A stretch of 64,000 nucleotides of DNA from Psychrobacillus sp042945595 (GCF_042945595.1 NZ_CP168493.1:2170001-2234000); one strand, 5' to 3'; counted from the stretch's first letter, positions 8,655 to 18,108 are shown. The notes: generated by a model not told the origin, from the sequence alone. Translations and numbers: made by a program.

Positions 8655-10304
8655 ATGGATAAATACTTATTGACTTTATGGAACTCTGTACCCTCAGGAA
8701 ATATTAAACAAGAGGAATTAGCAGAAATACTGCATTTGAGTACTAAACAATCTGTACGTTATATACATAAGTGGTCAATAGAAGGATGGCTAGAGTTTAC
8801 ATCTGGACGAGGAAGAGGTAATGTATCTACCATAAAATGGTTGAAAAACGTAGAATCTATTTTTGAAGACCAGGTTTTAAAAATAATCGAAGAAGACCCT
8901 GTAGAACTAAGTAGTAAGTATTTAATATTTGATTGGTCAGCGGATAGCAAACTACGTCTAATGAATAAGTTCCGATCCAAATTTGGATCTGTTCAAACAA
9001 CCAATGATAAACTTGTTATTCCAAGAAGATATCCATTTTTGACCATCCATCCTTTAAAATCTGCAGATGTGACTAGTGCCAGCCTGGTTGCTAATGTATA
9101 TAATCGTTTAGTTAATGTAGATGAATCAGGCATTATTTTACCTGAACTGGCACATAGCTGGGATATTTCTTCCACGAAAGTTCGAATTTATTTAAAGAAA
9201 GATATTAAATTCCATGATGGTTCTATATTAACCGCTGATGATGTAGTCTTATGTTTAAACAAATTACTCAACTATAAACAGTATGAAGAATTATGGGAAC
9301 CCATAGAAAAGATAATTGTCGCAGCTCCTCTAGTAATTGATATGTATTATCCAAGCGGATGTAGTTATTGTTTACAATTGCTTGGTACGATGAATGCCAG
9401 TATATATAAAGAAAATAATGGTGAGATAGTAGGCACAGGCTGTTTTTTTCTAGAAGAAAATAGCGTTCATAAAACTACTTTAGTAGCATTTAAGGAATAT
9501 TTTGGAGAAAGGCCATTGTTAGATGAAGTAGAATTCATACAAGTTCCTCAAGATTTCGACGTTGTGTATCGTTCATCTACACAAGTAGAATCTCACTCCA
9601 CTTTTCAAGTAGAAAGTGATTCTGGTTTCGGCGTAGTTATTATGAATTCTTTTCGAAATTCTCCTATACAACACAAGGGAGTTCGTGATTATTTGCACTA
9701 TATAATTGCGAAAAACCGTCATAAAATAAGTCAGGTGGATGCACGTAAATTGCCGAATCATCAAGGATGTCTCATTCGAGAAAGTAAAATTAATACTATT
9801 CCAATGGTTAAAAAGCCTGATTTTACAGAACCTCTAGTTTTGAAGGTAATGAATTACACGGAAAATACATCGATGTGGTTAAAAGATATCTTAGAAAATG
9901 AAGGAGTCCCCATCATTACAAAATGGGTTTCATTTAGGGATACAGTTTCTAATAATGCAGACAATGAAGAAGTTGATCTTTTTATACACGGAGAGGTGTT
10001 CGAGATGAATCAAAACTTTTCTTTCTTTTATTTCCTACTTAGTGGTTATTCGAAATTAGCTACGACACTAAAAAGGGACAAAAAATTAAATAGTTACATT
10101 AAGGAATACCTTTATACTCCTTTTGAAAAATGGCCATCTCTAAATCTAAGAGTCGAAAAAGCATTAATTAACGAGTCTATCATGATCCCATTATATTACG
10201 AAAAACGCCAAATTCCTTTTACTGCAGACTTAATGAATATAAATATCAAACATTTTGGTTATGTTGACTTTTCAAAACTATGGGTAAAACCAGAAATAAT
10301 ATAA
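8655..10304 (+). CDS. SgrR-like regulator: DNA-binding head fused to a solute-binding domain
   Basis: 549 residues. Residues 1-100 form a winged-helix region (LAEILHLSTKQSVRYIHKW...GRGRGN) of the SgrR N-terminal type; from about 120 onward the protein resembles ABC peptide/solute-binding proteins (SBP_bac_5): NRLVNVDESGIILPELAHSW and the KFHDGSILTADDVV block are characteristic. There is no signal peptide, so the binding domain works as a cytoplasmic sensor. AAGGAGA precedes the ATG. It is divergent from an MFS exporter, the likely target. The ligand is unknown. Confidence 0.88.
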   Translation: MDKYLLTLWNSVPSGNIKQEELAEILHLSTKQSVRYIHKWSIEGWLEFTSGRGRGNVSTIKWLKNVESIFEDQVLKIIEEDPVELSSKYLIFDWSADSKLRLMNKFRSKFGSVQTTNDKLVIPRRYPFLTIHPLKSADVTSASLVANVYNRLVNVDESGIILPELAHSWDISSTKVRIYLKKDIKFHDGSILTADDVVLCLNKLLNYKQYEELWEPIEKIIVAAPLVIDMYYPSGCSYCLQLLGTMNASIYKENNGEIVGTGCFFLEENSVHKTTLVAFKEYFGERPLLDEVEFIQVPQDFDVVYRSSTQVESHSTFQVESDSGFGVVIMNSFRNSPIQHKGVRDYLHYIIAKNRHKISQVDARKLPNHQGCLIRESKINTIPMVKKPDFTEPLVLKVMNYTENTSMWLKDILENEGVPIITKWVSFRDTVSNNADNEEVDLFIHGEVFEMNQNFSFFYFLLSGYSKLATTLKRDKKLNSYIKEYLYTPFEKWPSLNLRVEKALINESIMIPLYYEKRQIPFTADLMNINIKHFGYVDFSKLWVKPEII

Positions 10305-10354
10305 AGTATTAGTTGTTCGTTGGATAATTAATATTAGCTTGCTACCAAAATAGT

Positions 10355-10388
10355 AAAAAGGATGTGCGCGTGTGCACATCCTTCTTCT
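10355..10388. terminator. bidirectional terminator after the SgrR-like gene
   Basis: AAGGATGTGC / GCACATCCTT stem (10358-10367 and 10374-10383) with a six-base loop; a T-rich tail follows on plus and an A run precedes it. It separates the convergent regulator and histidine kinase genes. Confidence 0.85.
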
Positions 10389-10393
10389 ATTTT

Positions 10394-11626
10394 TCATGTT
10401 GGAATGGTAATCGTAAAGGTTGTTCCCTCGCCTATTTTACTTTGCACATCAACTTTTCCTTTAATTTTGCTAACAGTTCCATATACCATTAGCATTCCAA
10501 GACCGGTTCCCTCTTTTTTGTTGGAATAATATGGCTTTCCTAATTGAAGGATTTCATCTTTTGTCATTCCTACTCCTTCGTCTTGAATACAGATGACAAT
10601 ATTCTTGCCTTGTTCTATCACTTGTATGTAAAGAGTTCCACCTTCTTCCTTCATTGCTTCTATTGCATTTTTTAATAAGTTAATCAAACATTGCTTCATC
10701 TGATTTTGGTCAAATCTTTTCTTCAAGGAATTTGAAAAAACATATACTATTTCAACATTGTGGAATATAGCAAGTGGCATTAATATATTCTTTACATATT
10801 CCGTCTCTTCTTTTAAATCGGAATGAACCATATGCTCTGATTGCGGTTTAGCAAATGCCAAATAGTCATTTAAAATATTTTCCGCTCGAATCAATTCTTG
10901 TAAAGAGAAATCGATATACACTTTATCCTCACCCGTGATATCTTTTGATACATTCAATAATTGTAGAAATCCTTTCGTCACAGTCAAAGGATTTCTGATT
11001 TCATGAGAGACACTTGCCGAAAGTTCGCTCATGACATGCAGCCGTTCCCCCAGAAGGAAATTTTCTCGATTTTTAATATTAGAAATGATTTTTTCAATCA
11101 TAATTAAGTTAATGGCGATGACAATTCCATGAGTTGTCACTGCATAAAAAGCTAATGTCCAATATTCATTCGTTAGTTTTTCAAAATATGAGGACAAAGT
11201 AAGCAAATAAAAAAGCATGGTCATCACACCAGCGATAACTCCTGTAATTATTCGCTTCCTTGAATTATATCCAGTAAACTGGTGCGTTATCATTGGCAAG
11301 GCTATCAAAATGACTGTTGAAAATGCGAAGGACTGTACGAAACCATCCCCTCCGATAAAGAACCGATACATATTCAATATGATATAAAGCGGAAGTACTC
11401 TTTTATAGCCACCATAAAGAGCAACAATAATAAATGGGACATATCTCAAATCAAAAATAAATCCAATTTCCAATTTAATTGGATAAATCATGCATAGAAT
11501 CATTGAAAGAGAGAAAAAAAGGAGAAAAAGTGAATAGTGACTTTCCTTAATATTATCCAAAAAGACCACAGTCAGAAGAACCGGAAAAACTAAAAATAAA
11601 ATATTGACTAAAAATGTTTCTAACAA
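10394..11626 (-). CDS. membrane sensor histidine kinase, KinB-like
   Basis: 410 residues. Residues 1-180 hold about six membrane segments of the 5TM-LYT type (a GGxKR and GGDG motif near 72-95). The HisKA domain carries the phospho-accepting His208 in SHEIRNPLTVTKGF, and the HATPase domain shows NLLKNAIEA (N box), DEGVGM (G1) and GTGLGM (G2). This architecture is that of sporulation kinases such as KinB, which phosphorylate Spo0F. No response regulator gene is adjacent, as is usual for sporulation kinases. It starts at TTG, with GGAGAGAGGAAG upstream. The assignment to sporulation is an inference. Confidence 0.85.
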   Translation of the reverse strand: MLETFLVNILFLVFPVLLTVVFLDNIKESHYSLFLLFFSLSMILCMIYPIKLEIGFIFDLRYVPFIIVALYGGYKRVLPLYIILNMYRFFIGGDGFVQSFAFSTVILIALPMITHQFTGYNSRKRIITGVIAGVMTMLFYLLTLSSYFEKLTNEYWTLAFYAVTTHGIVIAINLIMIEKIISNIKNRENFLLGERLHVMSELSASVSHEIRNPLTVTKGFLQLLNVSKDITGEDKVYIDFSLQELIRAENILNDYLAFAKPQSEHMVHSDLKEETEYVKNILMPLAIFHNVEIVYVFSNSLKKRFDQNQMKQCLINLLKNAIEAMKEEGGTLYIQVIEQGKNIVICIQDEGVGMTKDEILQLGKPYYSNKKEGTGLGMLMVYGTVSKIKGKVDVQSKIGEGTTFTITIPT

Positions 11627-11841
11627 AAGTTATCTTCCTCTCTCCTAAAAAAAGTTATCGATACTAGGAGAATCTGACAACTGTCTACCTCATAAAAGGT
11701 TACGATAATATTAAAATAACTAGAAATAAATCTATGAAAAAATAGAATGATAAAATTATAGCATACTAGATATTTTTGGAGCGAAATATTAATTTTTTCT
11801 CTTTTCTTGAGCAAAAAAGACAGGATTAATTCAGGTAATAA

Positions 11842-12567
11842 TTAGAATTTTTCAATCAAACTTTTTATTACTTCAATAACTACCTCTGGTTCATCATTCT
11901 GTATATAATGAGCACTATTTTCAGCTACTTTGAATTCACTGTTTGAAGATATTCTAAGAAATTCCTTTTGCATTTCATTCCATAATTCCTGAGATTCTTT
12001 TGGATAATGAGCTTTTTTGCCTGCTGAAAGAACAATTAATGGTACATTTAATTTCCTTCTTGATTCTTTAACTTGTTTTAAGCTTTCTATAAATTCATCA
12101 TAGTTACTTTCGTAAACAAATTGTTTGTTATATGCTTCTTGAAACTCTATTGACATCGTTGGCAGAAATTTTTCTCTATACTCTTCTGGTGTAGAGTCAA
12201 CTAATATTAACCCACAAACCTCATTAGGATATTCAGAAGCATATAACCTCATGTTCAGTCCACCAAAAGAATGGCCAACTAATATGTATGGACCTTTTAA
12301 CTTTGCTCTTTTAAGAAGTTCATTCAATTCTTTTACCATCACACTGCTTGTTCTAGGGTTTGAACTTTTTTCGCTCTTACCTAGGCCAGCTCTATCATAA
12401 ATTAGTACTTCCGTTAGCATTGAAATAGCAGAAATAATCAAATCCCAAGTTTTAGAATAGTCTCCATAGCCAGCATCCATAACAATAGTTGGTTTACCAT
12501 TATTCTTCCCAATCAATTTAGCGAACAGTTTAAAATCGCTAATTTGTACAAACATCTCTTTTGTCAT
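11842..12567 (-). CDS. alpha/beta-hydrolase fold protein
   Basis: 241 residues. The nucleophile elbow GHSFGG puts Ser100 at the catalytic position; the His is likely in ENSAHYIQNDEP near the C-terminus; the oxyanion region is DAGYGDYSKTW and the DRAGLGKS stretch is typical of the family. Cytoplasmic, with no signal peptide. The substrate is unknown. GAGAGGAG precedes the ATG. It lies between the histidine kinase and a serine hydrolase gene, all on minus, but gaps of 90-200 bp argue against one tight operon. Confidence 0.88.
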   Translation of the reverse strand: MTKEMFVQISDFKLFAKLIGKNNGKPTIVMDAGYGDYSKTWDLIISAISMLTEVLIYDRAGLGKSEKSSNPRTSSVMVKELNELLKRAKLKGPYILVGHSFGGLNMRLYASEYPNEVCGLILVDSTPEEYREKFLPTMSIEFQEAYNKQFVYESNYDEFIESLKQVKESRRKLNVPLIVLSAGKKAHYPKESQELWNEMQKEFLRISSNSEFKVAENSAHYIQNDEPEVVIEVIKSLIEKF

Positions 12568-12658
12568 TTTAGTCTGCTCCTCTCTTTTGACTTCCTTAAG
12601 AAAGATAACTTAAAAAAAGGTGCTTATTTAATCAATACATCAATTAAAGTGCACGTTA

Positions 12659-13426
12659 TTACTCAGCCTCCTGATTGCAATACTCAACATAAAGTAATTT
12701 CATAGCTTCTATAATTATTTCATCTGCAAATTTATCGTTGTATCGATCAGGTAAATTCTTAGCACCCAAAACATACAATAGTGGATTTTGAGAGAACTCA
12801 CCAATTATCCCAATATCAACTACAACATTAACTAATCCACCAGTCATGTGATTTAAAAAATGGCTTGGTATTCCTTCTATTTCATCTCGCTGTCTTACTA
12901 TACCTTTAATAATTGGACTCCATAATTCAGGATTAGTTTTGTATCCCTGAAATATTAATCTTAATATTTCTAACATCTGACTCAAATCGCCGTTGTTATC
13001 CAAATCTCTCGGATTTTGAATAATATTTATATTTTTAAAATATGATTTTATTTTTTGGTTAACTTTTTCCCATCCACCAGAAAACTCAACAATTCTATTC
13101 GCAATGAAACTATCGTGACAGGCGATCATAACTTCAACTGCATCTTGGAGTGCCAAGCTCTCTCTGTTTTGAAAGTGAGGATATACCTCATTACTATCCT
13201 CTTCTGGATTGAAAATAACATTTTCAACAATGTCACTCCATTTATAATGTCTTTCTTCAACTAATTTCGCTATATAAAAGGCTATCGCAACTTTAGCAGC
13301 AGAAGCAAGAGGTACTGATAAACTTTTATTTAAAGCCAAAACTATATCCTGTTTTAAATGAGAATAAATAATAATTCCTAACTCGCCAGATTCTATTTCT
13401 ATTAATTTTTCTAGAACTTTCTGCAT
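12659..13426 (-). CDS. class A beta-lactamase-like serine hydrolase, cytoplasmic
   Basis: About 255 residues from MQKVLEKLIE. SAAK at 42-45 is the SxxK nucleophile motif; HDSFIAN stands where class A enzymes have SDN; HMTGG stands where they have KTG. The fold is therefore that of penicillin-recognising hydrolases, but two of the three motifs are altered and there is no signal peptide, so a lactamase function is unlikely. The longer GTG start six codons upstream overlaps the GTGGGG that serves as the ribosome binding site for this ATG, so the shorter form is preferred. Confidence 0.75.
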   Translation of the reverse strand: MQKVLEKLIEIESGELGIIIYSHLKQDIVLALNKSLSVPLASAAKVAIAFYIAKLVEERHYKWSDIVENVIFNPEEDSNEVYPHFQNRESLALQDAVEVMIACHDSFIANRIVEFSGGWEKVNQKIKSYFKNINIIQNPRDLDNNGDLSQMLEILRLIFQGYKTNPELWSPIIKGIVRQRDEIEGIPSHFLNHMTGGLVNVVVDIGIIGEFSQNPLLYVLGAKNLPDRYNDKFADEIIIEAMKLLYVEYCNQEAE

Positions 13427-13506
13427 TTTAAAACCCCACTTCACAAAATTAGAAATTTAATAAGTTTCCCCTTCTTCAAGTATCTACATCGTTTAGGAAA
13501 TAAAAT

Positions 13507-13758
13507 TTAACCACTGACTATACCAAATATAACTTTAAATTCTTTACTATTTTTCTTTTGTCTTTTAAAACCTTCTTTTAAATCCGCTATTACAACGGTT
13601 TTACCGATCCAAATTCTTATATATAAGGAGTAGTATTTTATTGGGCCCTTAATTCCTTTTTCTTCATATTCAGAGCCATCTTCTAACTCTATTTCAGTCC
13701 TAATTATCCACGTGTTTCCTATTCCAAATTCAATAAATTTCAGAATCAACTCCCCCAT
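13507..13758 (-). CDS. DUF3977-family protein, start uncertain
   Basis: Up to 83 residues. The FIEFGIGNTW(I)IRTE opening, the central GPIKYYSLYIRIWIGKTVV, and the FIFGIVS-like end match DUF3977 as I remember it; function unknown. The listed ATG at 13758 is itself part of ATGGGGGAG, which looks like the ribosome binding site. A start at CTG (13743) or ATT (13746), 6 or 3 bases after GGGGGAG, would give an N-terminus like those of homologues. The 210 bp upstream, to the nucleotidyltransferase gene, show nothing clear. Confidence 0.7.
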   Translation of the reverse strand: MGELILKFIEFGIGNTWIIRTEIELEDGSEYEEKGIKGPIKYYSLYIRIWIGKTVVIADLKEGFKRQKKNSKEFKVIFGIVSG

Positions 13759-13970
13759 TAACCGAATTACCTTACTTTGGATGCAAGATGGCTATTTCTA
13801 CTACCATTGAAATTGCATTGTAAGTATCACCATTACCACTAGACTAAAATATGCTAATAAACTAAGTGCTTCAAAACTACAATCTATGAAATAACAATTT
13901 TGAATTTAGGTAGGATTCATCTTAATGGAGGAATATCTTTTTTGTTTTAGGGTTATGAAGAAATCATCCG

Positions 13971-14711
13971 TTACCACAATTGCTTAATCTTTTCAGGATG
14001 TACTACTTCAGAGAAAACCCATTCCGTCTCTCTGGATAGCAATTCACATATTAGCTGTACTGCCAGTTGGTGTTTTTCGGGTGTCATACTCTCGTAGACT
14101 TTCTTGATTTCCAGGATAATTCCTTTTGGAAGAGAGGACTGCAAGGTTTTCAATCCCAACTGTGCCCTTTCCGAATTATACCGGTGCAACAACACGCGTG
14201 ATAGATGTGTCATGACATGGTGAAGCATACTAACTGACCAAATATCATTGCCTCGTGCAGATGATTTTTTATATTGGAAAAGAAACCACGCGACATCATC
14301 GACTGCATCTTGAAACTCTTCATCAGTTAATTTTAAATTCTGGGTCTGCTTATATTTCTCCATTTTATCGTTTGGGTCGTAAAGAACTTTCAAAAAATCT
14401 TTTTCGATATATGTATGTTCTGTCACCGTAAATAGATCAACATGCACTAAATTCTCATAGACCGCAAGAACTTGTGGTGCCACAATAAAAATTTCATCAT
14501 AAAATAGCAATTTGTTATAAGATTCCAAGTGCTCAATCCTACTTGAAAGAAATTCTTCCTCATTTTTTTCATCCACTAAGCAATACAAATCGATATCCGA
14601 ATGCTCATCCTGTTCTCCTCGCCCCATTGAGCCTTTTAAAAAAATCGCCCGAACACTTTTGTCCTTCTTTAAACTACTTACAATTGCCTCTACTGCTTCC
14701 TCTAAAACCAT
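13971..14711 (-). CDS. nucleotidyltransferase-domain protein
   Basis: 246 residues. LKGSMGRGEQDEHSDIDLYC at 24-43 is the GSxxRG...SDxDL signature of the Pol-beta-like nucleotidyltransferase fold, supplying the two metal-binding aspartates. The C-terminal half is helical (FLFQYKKSSARGNDIW...), as in aminoglycoside adenylyltransferases and related uncharacterised proteins. Whether it modifies an antibiotic or another substrate is not readable. GAGGTGAG precedes the ATG. It is a single gene, divergent from the membrane-anchored gene that follows. Confidence 0.82.
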   Translation of the reverse strand: MVLEEAVEAIVSSLKKDKSVRAIFLKGSMGRGEQDEHSDIDLYCLVDEKNEEEFLSSRIEHLESYNKLLFYDEIFIVAPQVLAVYENLVHVDLFTVTEHTYIEKDFLKVLYDPNDKMEKYKQTQNLKLTDEEFQDAVDDVAWFLFQYKKSSARGNDIWSVSMLHHVMTHLSRVLLHRYNSERAQLGLKTLQSSLPKGIILEIKKVYESMTPEKHQLAVQLICELLSRETEWVFSEVVHPEKIKQLW

Positions 14712-14925
14712 TATGACTCACCTCTTTAATAAGTAATTAATATCTGAAGTATACAGAATTATTTCGAAACTGCTTCTTACACAGGCACATTTTTATGTCA
14801 TTTTCATTGTAATTATGATCATCGAAATATTCAACTATCTTAATCTAAGACCATTACGAGACATATTTTACTTTCAAGCATGCATAAAATAGTAGATAGG
14901 TTCCAATTACGAAAGGAGATTTATT

Positions 14926-15528
14926 TTGGCAGATAAGACGAAGCAACATTTTTATCAACGCTGGTGGTTTATTTTGATAGTTTTAATTTTAGGAATTGGA
15001 ATTTTTGAAAATATAGTTAATAGTCTTGAGAAAGCAGATACAAATAAAGTCGAAGTCACTGACTCTCCATTTTACAAGAAAATGGCAAGAGAAGAACTGA
15101 AAGAAAAAATGGCTCAAAAACATAAGACTCCAGAAGTGGTTGCGGCAGAAATAATCATGAAGAATTTTGGAACGACAAACGTAGAGAAAGAAAGGGCTGT
15201 CCTTTCGTCCAGATTTGAAAGTGGTGTAGTTGAAGCTATTGCATTGGAGGAAAAAGTTAAATCTGCAAAAACCTCAAAACGTTCTTTTCTGTACAATACA
15301 GTAGAATTTATGAAGGCGATGAAATCACAAGAAGAGGTTACTCAAGCTACATTGATCGTCCAAGCCCCACTTACAGATCGTTATGGGAATGTGGGAAATG
15401 GAGATGTTATGATTGTACTTATGAGCAGAGAAACTTTAAATAAAATAAACTTTAACAACTTTAATGCAGAAAATCTTTCAGCTGTTGCTGATAGTTACTG
15501 GGAGCATCCTGCTTTATCTGCTGAATAA
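14926..15528 (+). CDS. membrane-anchored protein of unknown function
   Basis: 200 residues beginning at TTG, which is supported by GAAAGGAGA 8-9 bases upstream. One membrane segment spans about 12-30 (WWFILIVLILGIGIFENIV) after a short basic cytoplasmic head, and the remaining 170 residues should face outward. The outer part is helical and charged at first (KKMAREELKEKMAQ), then appears mixed. I do not recognise a family. It is monocistronic, between divergent and convergent neighbours. Confidence 0.8.
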   Translation: MADKTKQHFYQRWWFILIVLILGIGIFENIVNSLEKADTNKVEVTDSPFYKKMAREELKEKMAQKHKTPEVVAAEIIMKNFGTTNVEKERAVLSSRFESGVVEAIALEEKVKSAKTSKRSFLYNTVEFMKAMKSQEEVTQATLIVQAPLTDRYGNVGNGDVMIVLMSRETLNKINFNNFNAENLSAVADSYWEHPALSAE

Positions 15529-15620
15529 CCAAAGGCTTCTAATAGTAATAAAGGTATTTTTAATTGGGTCCCTGTGTGGAATTAACTTCAATTCGATTAT
15601 GAATTATTTTAAGTTGTGTC

Positions 15621-16115
15621 TTACACAGGATCATTATTGTTTAAATTTTTTTTCATTAATATAAAGACTACTGGATGTCCATAAAAATCGCCGTTATTCT
15701 CTTTTATTACCTTGAACCCTTCTCTTTCGTAAAAAGCAATATTTGGATTTCCTTTATAAACTGTTAAAGAAAAGGTACCCGGTTCTTTGAAATTTGAAAG
15801 TCCAGCTAATAAGAGCTGTTTTCCAGCTCCTTTTCCTTGGTGATTTGGATGAACATATAAGGATTCTAAAAATACGTCTTTACTCGATAAATCGCCAGAA
15901 AAAAAAGCATATCCCATAATTTCTTCCTTATCTTCGGCTACTAACGTTACGGTAGTTTTAAATCTATTTTCCATCTCTTCGGCACAATAAGCGTCTCTTA
16001 GAACTTTCTCTTGTATATCTTTCGGAATAAACGAACTATATGTATCCCTCCAAGTGTCAGCTGCAATCTTTCTCACGTTTTCTATGTCTGACAATTGCAT
16101 AACTCTTATTATCAT
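15621..16115 (-). CDS. GNAT-family N-acetyltransferase
   Basis: 164 residues. Motif A is YVHPNHQGKGAGKQLLLAG around 92-110; NPNIAFYEREGFKV follows as the usual C-terminal motif B. The N-terminus (IIRVMQLSDIENVRKIAADTW...) and the YSSFIPKDIQEKVL segment are typical of small-molecule or peptide acetyltransferases. AAAGGGGGAT lies 5 bases before the ATG. It is convergent with the membrane-anchored gene, with a 92-bp gap that shows no clear hairpin. The substrate is unknown. Confidence 0.88.
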   Translation of the reverse strand: MIIRVMQLSDIENVRKIAADTWRDTYSSFIPKDIQEKVLRDAYCAEEMENRFKTTVTLVAEDKEEIMGYAFFSGDLSSKDVFLESLYVHPNHQGKGAGKQLLLAGLSNFKEPGTFSLTVYKGNPNIAFYEREGFKVIKENNGDFYGHPVVFILMKKNLNNNDPV

Positions 16116-16249
16116 TTCTTTATCCCCCTTTAACGAACAGCTAGTCTTTTTATATTAGCATATTATGAAAGATTCAAACATTTAGGTTTTTAGGACATAA
16201 CACTACCTCCTATCTTTCTCCATGGAGAACTATTCTGTTTGTAGAAATA

Positions 16250-16288
16250 AAAATAGACTGAGTTGATATTTTAATCAATCAGTCTTTT
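16250..16288. terminator. hairpin with flanking A and T tracts
   Basis: AGACTGAGTTGAT / ATCAATCAGTCT stem (16255-16267 and 16274-16285) with TTTT after it on plus and an A-rich tract before it. It lies in the 520-bp gap between the acetyltransferase start and the selO stop. It can act for either strand, though no gene ends immediately beside it. Confidence 0.55.
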
Positions 16289-16471
16289 GAGCAAATTTTT
16301 AATTTAGGAAAGGCTTTAGTAAAGTGCCTTTTTATTTGGTTAGATAAACAGCTACCTTTTTAGGTAGTGCTTAATAAATATAGTGAGCAGCATGTAATAT
16401 GTGACCGTTTTTTCAATTTAAAGGTTCTACTTGGCATGTGATGACACTAATTAATTGCGCAATTTATTGAG

Positions 16472-16584
16472 AATCACAAGGTAGATACCCATAATCGCAA
16501 GATCAAGGACGTAAATAGCAAATTACCTCCTCTAAATCGCAATATCGTTCCTGCGAATCGCAAGACAGGAAGTCCAAATCGCAA
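16472..16584. repeat. six-copy array, 21-nt period, core AATCGCAA
   Basis: The 8-mer AATCGCAA or a one-base variant begins at 16472, 16493, 16514, 16535, 16556 and 16577, exactly 21 bases apart each time. The 13-base stretches between cores are different from one another. On the minus strand the core reads TTGCGATT. It sits just after the selO stop in an intergenic region. The short spacer and core exclude CRISPR. A second array with the same period and another core lies near 32.1 kb. Confidence 0.85.
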
Positions 16585-16635
16585 GTTCCGATGCCAGACA
16601 CAATATTAACAAGCATATGTCCAAGATTGTTTAAA

Positions 16636-18108
16636 TTATGTTCCACAAAAAGTTTGGTAAGTCTCGTTTGATTGCTCCGGCGGCGCGGAGTAAGCAGCCT
16701 GTTCAGGAGAATGTGCGTATGGACTTGAAAGAACATCCAGCAGACGCTCCATCACACTATAGTCTCCTTGCTCTGCAGCAGCTAGCGCTTCTTCCACTCG
16801 ATGGTTGCGAGGTATTACCGCTGGATTACTGTCCCGCATTAACTGATATGCAGAGTCTTTCGATTCCTGTTGTCTACTTAATCTCGCTTGCCATTGTTCA
16901 TGCCAATGAGAAAATTCTTTTTTGTCAAACAGCAAGGTATCCTCGATTTTATCAAAAGTTAATGCACGGAACGTATTCGTATAATCCGCTTGATACTTCA
17001 GAAGCATACCAAGAAGTTCTTCAATAAGTGCATCATCTTGTACCTCTTCATTAAACATCCCTAGTTTTGCTCTCATTCCCGCAAGCCAATTAGAATGATA
17101 TAATTCTGGAAAATCTTGAATCGCATCCTGAGCATGTTTAAGCGCTTCTTCCTCGTTTTCATGCAGCAATGGCAATAGGCTTTCAGCAAATCGCGCCAAA
17201 TTCCATCCACCAATTCGTGGCTGATTGTCATATGCATAACGACCTTGAACATCAATGGAACTGAATACAGTTGACGGGTCATAGGTATCCATGAAGGCGC
17301 ATGGTCCATAATCAATAGTTTCTCCGCTAATGCTCATGTTGTCGGTGTTCATCACGCCGTGAATAAAACCAACTAGTTGCCACTTAGCAATTAACCCCGC
17401 TTGACGCTTGATGACTTCCCGAAGTAAGGAAAGATATCGATTAGGATCATAGTTAATTTCTGGATAATGTCGTTGTATTGTATAATCGGCCAATACCCCA
17501 AGATTTTCTACTGTACCCCATTGAGCAGCATATTGAAAAGTGCCGACACGCAAATGACTGGCAGCTACACGAGTCAGTATTGCTCCTGGAAGGTCAGTTT
17601 CGCGGATTACTGGTTCACCCGTCGTCACTACTGCTAGACTTCGGGTAGTTGGTATTCCAAGTCCATGCATTGCTTCGCTCATGATGTATTCGCGTAGCAT
17701 CGGTCCTAGTGCCGCTCTACCATCTCCACCGCGAGAGTATGGGGTTCTCCCTGCTCCCTTAAGCTGAATATCTACTCGCTCATTAGTAGTCGTGATCTGC
17801 TCGCCAAGTAGAATAGCTCGACCATCTCCTAACATATTAAAATGCCCGAATTGATGTCCCGCATAAGCTTGAGCAAGCGGCAAAGCACCTTCAGGAATCT
17901 GGTTTCCTGCAAGCACCTCTATGCCATCATCGCTTTGTAGTGCTTCAGCGTTCAACCCTAGCGATGCTGCTAGCGGAGAATTGATAATGATCAACTTTGG
18001 TGAGTGTACAGGGTTTAGGTCAAGCCTAGAAAAAAATGAGTTCGGTAGTTGGGCATAGCTGTTATCGAAGTTCCATCCTGTTTCTGTTATTTCTTCTCTC
18101 TTTGTCAT
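16636..18108 (-). CDS. selO: protein adenylyltransferase SelO (UPF0061/YdiU)
   Basis: 490 residues, the family length. Pseudokinase-fold motifs are visible: QLKGAGRTPYSRGGDGRAAL, GDGRAILLGE, and FIHGVMNTDNMSISGETIDY, which holds the catalytic Asp and metal-binding Asn/Asp residues. It ends TFCGT, as bacterial members do. SelO transfers AMP from ATP to Ser, Thr and Tyr residues of proteins, with a proposed role in redox homeostasis. The gene is on its own: the upstream gmhB-like gene is read in the same direction but begins 98 bp beyond its start. Confidence 0.95.
   Translation of the reverse strand: MTKREEITETGWNFDNSYAQLPNSFFSRLDLNPVHSPKLIIINSPLAASLGLNAEALQSDDGIEVLAGNQIPEGALPLAQAYAGHQFGHFNMLGDGRAILLGEQITTTNERVDIQLKGAGRTPYSRGGDGRAALGPMLREYIMSEAMHGLGIPTTRSLAVVTTGEPVIRETDLPGAILTRVAASHLRVGTFQYAAQWGTVENLGVLADYTIQRHYPEINYDPNRYLSLLREVIKRQAGLIAKWQLVGFIHGVMNTDNMSISGETIDYGPCAFMDTYDPSTVFSSIDVQGRYAYDNQPRIGGWNLARFAESLLPLLHENEEEALKHAQDAIQDFPELYHSNWLAGMRAKLGMFNEEVQDDALIEELLGMLLKYQADYTNTFRALTFDKIEDTLLFDKKEFSHWHEQWQARLSRQQESKDSAYQLMRDSNPAVIPRNHRVEEALAAAEQGDYSVMERLLDVLSSPYAHSPEQAAYSAPPEQSNETYQTFCGT

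Noticed and set aside
11620..11814. 64-codon ORF upstream of the histidine kinase
   Set aside because: AT-rich, no recognisable domain, overlaps the kinase start and lacks a ribosome binding site.
16472..16584. CRISPR array
   Set aside because: Cores of 8 bases and spacers of 13 are far too short, cores vary, and no cas gene is nearby.
16503..16736. 77-codon minus-strand ORF over the 21-nt array
   Set aside because: It overlaps the selO end in another frame, has no ribosome binding site, and its heptad CDL-like pattern is a by-product of the 21-base repeat.
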